Positions 13,726-16,042 of a stretch of 16,042 bases of DNA are shown here, in pieces (position 1 is the stretch's first letter; each line of letters opens with the position of its first letter). The DNA comes from an uncultured Clostridia bacterium (lineage in GTDB: Bacteria; Bacillota; Clostridia; TANB77; CAG-508). The position numbers and the translations under genes are program-made. Below the pieces are notes generated by a model. The model saw only the letters and a program-made list of their open reading frames with translations, made no database searches and was not told the DNA's origin. The stretch is taken from the NCBI GenBank assembly GCA_947632745.1, contig CANRQH010000020.1, forward strand, positions 1 through 16,042, read 5' to 3'.

Positions 13726-15940
13726 TTACTCTGCAAGTACAACACGAAATGACATAAGGTTAGGCGTAACAGTACCATATTGCAGCTCTTGGTCAGTTCC
13801 ACTAGTACCCACTCCACTGAAAATTCCACCGTTTTTCCCCACTTGCCCTCATTCCGCCACGAGCATTAAAAGGTGTTCCCAAATAGATCGCCGTTCTAGT
13901 ATCGGAAAACCAAGCTGTTTCAGTTGAAGTCATCACTTCTTTCACTGCATCTCCTACTTTTCCCTCTTTATAACGTACAGTTAGTTTATCGTCACTATTT
14001 ATGCCATTATAAGCAGTTGCATATTTTGTACTTGATCCATTAGGATTATTTTGTGCTTCATTTGCAAAATTATTTCCATTCTCATCTAAATAATACTTAC
14101 TTCCCGTAAAATAGTCTCCTTTATAATCTTTAGCATATATGGCTGTATATTCGTATGCCCCTCCACTCATATCATATACACCATAAATGTTTCCAGTAGT
14201 GCTCGCTAGACCTCCTTTTGTAGTATTATAAAAATGATGTACATCTGAATCGTTACCTGCACTTACATAATCTCCTGCCATCCCAGGGTAGAAAGTTGAA
14301 TTGTTTATAGTTATTTCATATCCATTTCTTCCATATTGGCTATGTGTCAAATATGCTACAGCTCCCCATTCACTATTTTTTATTAAATGACTTTCTTTAT
14401 TTCTATCATAATAATATGAATTAGTATAACTATTAGCTATATTACTCCATCTCCAGCATTTTATTTCTTTTTCTTCTGTTGCTGGTTTACTTACTGCTCT
14501 TATTGGGTATGGATATTTACCTCCTGCTTTTGTTGTTAAAATACTTCCTCCCCCTCTATACGTTGTTTCACGAAAATCCCATGTTTTTCCGCTATCATAT
14601 GATCCTTCTTGGCTCATCTCATATTTTGCAACCCATATTCCAGCTATTCCTTTTTCATTGGTTCCAAATCCTCCGCCTAGGTCTTCTGAACCTGGTCCGT
14701 AAAAAGCTGGATGCACTATATAACTCTTTCCATCTTTTGTTACTGTTTGGATTTTTTCATCCATTTTATTTCCATTTTCTATTGAATATCCAAATAAATT
14801 TGTTATTCTTGCACCCTTTTTGTCTACTAATCCATTTCCATCAAAATATGCTAGTGGCTCTGCTCCATCTATATAACTCTGTTCATTTTCATAATATGTT
14901 ATTCTATACGCATACCTTGGTATCCATACAAAATAACTTTCATCTTCCATATTTTTTGCATTTGCCCAATGACTTGTTAAATTATCATCTTTTGATGTAT
15001 CATCTAATGCATTATATGAGTACCAATCCTCATCTTTTGTTGGTTCAGTATCATTTTCTGTCCATTTTTTTGTATCTTCATTCCATGTCCATGTAACTTT
15101 TTTCATTGTATTATTATATAAATGTTCTGATGGGGATTCTGGCTTATCTTGTATATTATTATTTTCATCTACCCATATTACATCTATTGTTCCATAATCT
15201 AAAGTTGTATCAATCTTAGCAGTTATTTTGTCTACTTTTACATCTTGTTTTGTTGATTTTTGTGTTCCATCTGTTGTTGCTTTTACCTCTACCGTATAAG
15301 TTCCATTTTCGTCTACTTCAAATGTTGCAACTCCCTCTGTTACTGTTCCTTGTAAAATATCTCCATTAGGGGTTGTTAGTGTTACACTATCTATGTTTCC
15401 CAACTCATCCTCGTTTGTTACTGTTACTGTTATTGTTATTTTTTCTTCCTCAGTTGCTTCTCCAACATCTACTTTTATTTCTGGCTTGCCTTTTTCTTTT
15501 AATGTTACACTTAAAGTATCAGGGTCTACTATAAATTTATACCCATCCTTTTCTACTTCTAGCTTTCCGTCATCTCTTACTTCTACTGTGTATCCTTTAC
15601 TTTCTAAAAAAGTTTTTAGGTCTGTTGTATCTCCTAGGCTTTTATTTCCTGAATACTCCATTAAATACATATTTAGTTCTTCTCTTGCATCTGCTTCTCC
15701 AGTTTTATCTTTTGCTTCTCTTGCATTTTGTAATATCCCGCCTTCTCCTACTAGCATTTGTATTGATATTCCTGCAAATATTAATAATACTATTATGTTT
15801 AGTATGTTATTGATGGTTAGGCTGTAGAAAATCAGACTAGAATAGAGTACTAGACCAGCCTGACCATCTATAACATTCATCGTAGTAAATTGCGGTAACT
15901 TTAAACAACTTGCTATGGGTTTTCTATTTTTTCCTCTCAT
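13726..15940 (-). CDS. Large surface protein with Ig-like and SUMF/FGE-like domains, C-terminus readable only after a +1 shift at CGG
   Basis: After the shift the product is 737 residues. An N-terminal hydrophobic segment ends in LNIIVLLIFAGISIQMLVGEGGILQNA, the pilin-like leader seen on many clostridial surface proteins, so it is probably membrane-bound or exported. A beta-rich, Ig-like part follows (about 150-250). The C-terminal half resembles formylglycine-generating-enzyme/C-type-lectin-like domains: FVWIPRYAYRI, GIWVAKYEMS, SEWGAVAYLTHSQYG, NIYGVYDMSGGAYEY and TPFNARGGMRASGE. At 13829-13831 the frame meets CGG. Triplet reading ends nine residues later, whereas skipping one base adds GGIFSGVGTSG...NLMSFRVVLAE and stops at 13726. 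The FRVVL strand is the standard end of such domains. Catalytic residues of true FGE are not evident, so a ligand-binding role is as likely. The start is uncertain: the only ribosome-site match is a weak AAGG 11 bases upstream of 15940. Confidence 0.82.
13828..13831 (-). other. Putative +1 recoding site in the SUMF-like gene (AAA CGGT GGA)
   Basis: CGG at 13831-13829 is codon 704 of the long frame. Triplet reading reaches TAG ten codons on. Skipping the C gives AAA-GGT-GGA-ATT-TTC (K-G-G-I-F) and 35 further codons ending in FRVVLAE and TAA, just ahead of the terminator. Confidence 0.78.
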
Positions 15941-15994
15941 TTAAATTTTGCCTTCATTTTACTTTTTTTACAGGACTAAATCATGAAATTTTTC

Positions 15995-16037
15995 AAAAAA
16001 GTCTGTTAATCATTGATATTAAATGGTTATCAGACTT
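15995..16037 (-). terminator. Terminator-like hairpin of a gene upstream of the window edge
   Basis: In the minus-strand reading, AAGTCTG pairs with CAGACTT, and TAACCATT pairs (one mismatch) with AATGATTA inside it, around a loop TAATATC. A TTTT tail follows. It would end transcription from a minus-strand gene to the right of the window, before the SUMF-like gene begins. Confidence 0.65.
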
Positions 16038-16042
16038 GATTT

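Noticed and set aside
1643..13831. Simple triplet reassignment of CGG (for example to Trp or Gln)
   Set aside because: Triplet reading at each site leads to a stop within 1-9 codons and loses family similarity; only a one-base shift restores the protein.
13726..15940. Diversity-generating retroelement target at the C-terminus
   Set aside because: The lectin-like fold is suggestive, but no reverse transcriptase, template repeat or adenine-biased variable pattern is visible in the window.
1..16042. tRNA, rRNA genes or CRISPR arrays
   Set aside because: I saw no cloverleaf-like conserved blocks, rRNA motifs or regularly spaced repeats; in particular no tRNA-Arg or tRNA-Gly that would explain the CGG decoding lies here.

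Overview
This is a strongly AT-rich window with tightly packed genes, nearly all on the minus strand. It looks like an endospore-forming low-GC Bacillota (Clostridia), probably an uncultured gut lineage. Pointers are spoIIAA-spoIIAB-sigF, spoIID, the Asp23/AmaP/DUF2273 trio next to nusB-xseA-xseB, an LPXTG-anchored papain-like protease, and a secreted formylglycine-generating-enzyme (SUMF)-like protein of a type common in Clostridia.

Layout, in minus-strand transcription order (right to left): a terminator of an off-window gene (about 16.0 kb); a large surface SUMF-like protein (15940-13726) with its terminator; a promoter and then asp23, amaP, DUF2273, nusB, a terminator-like hairpin, xseA, xseB, a DUF212/YuiD-type membrane protein and an HI0933-family flavoprotein (13.65-8.45 kb); a good sigma-A-type promoter and an archaeal-type valS (8.39-5.86 kb); a C1 peptidase with signal peptide and LPATG anchor (5.79-3.27 kb); a long palindromic MITE-like element; the spoIIA operon (2.9-1.27 kb); and spoIID. 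The left edge carries the 3' end of a convergent plus-strand gene.

The most striking observation is a recoding signature. Three genes (sigF, xseA and the SUMF-like gene) look broken by five separate +1 frameshifts. At every one of the five breakpoints the in-frame codon is CGG, in the context CGG-A/T-G. By my by-eye scan these are the only in-frame CGG codons among roughly 4,700 codons in the window: all the other minus-strand CGG trinucleotides straddle two codons (NNC GGN or NCG GNN) and are read normally. If the ribosome shifts +1 at CGG, skipping the C and reading GGA/GGT as Gly, each protein becomes full length and continuous with its family: SigF 243 aa, XseA 398 aa, and the SUMF-like protein with its canonical FRVVL-type C-terminus. 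Conserved glycines reappear at the shift in SigF (the GEIKRFLRD block) and in XseA. Read as ordinary triplets, all five sites hit a stop within 1-9 codons. The window therefore suggests a genome in which CGG is no longer a normal Arg codon but an obligate +1 frameshift site or four-base codon, used in the sporulation sigma factor itself. Sequencing error is the main alternative and can be tested from reads and from the rest of the genome.
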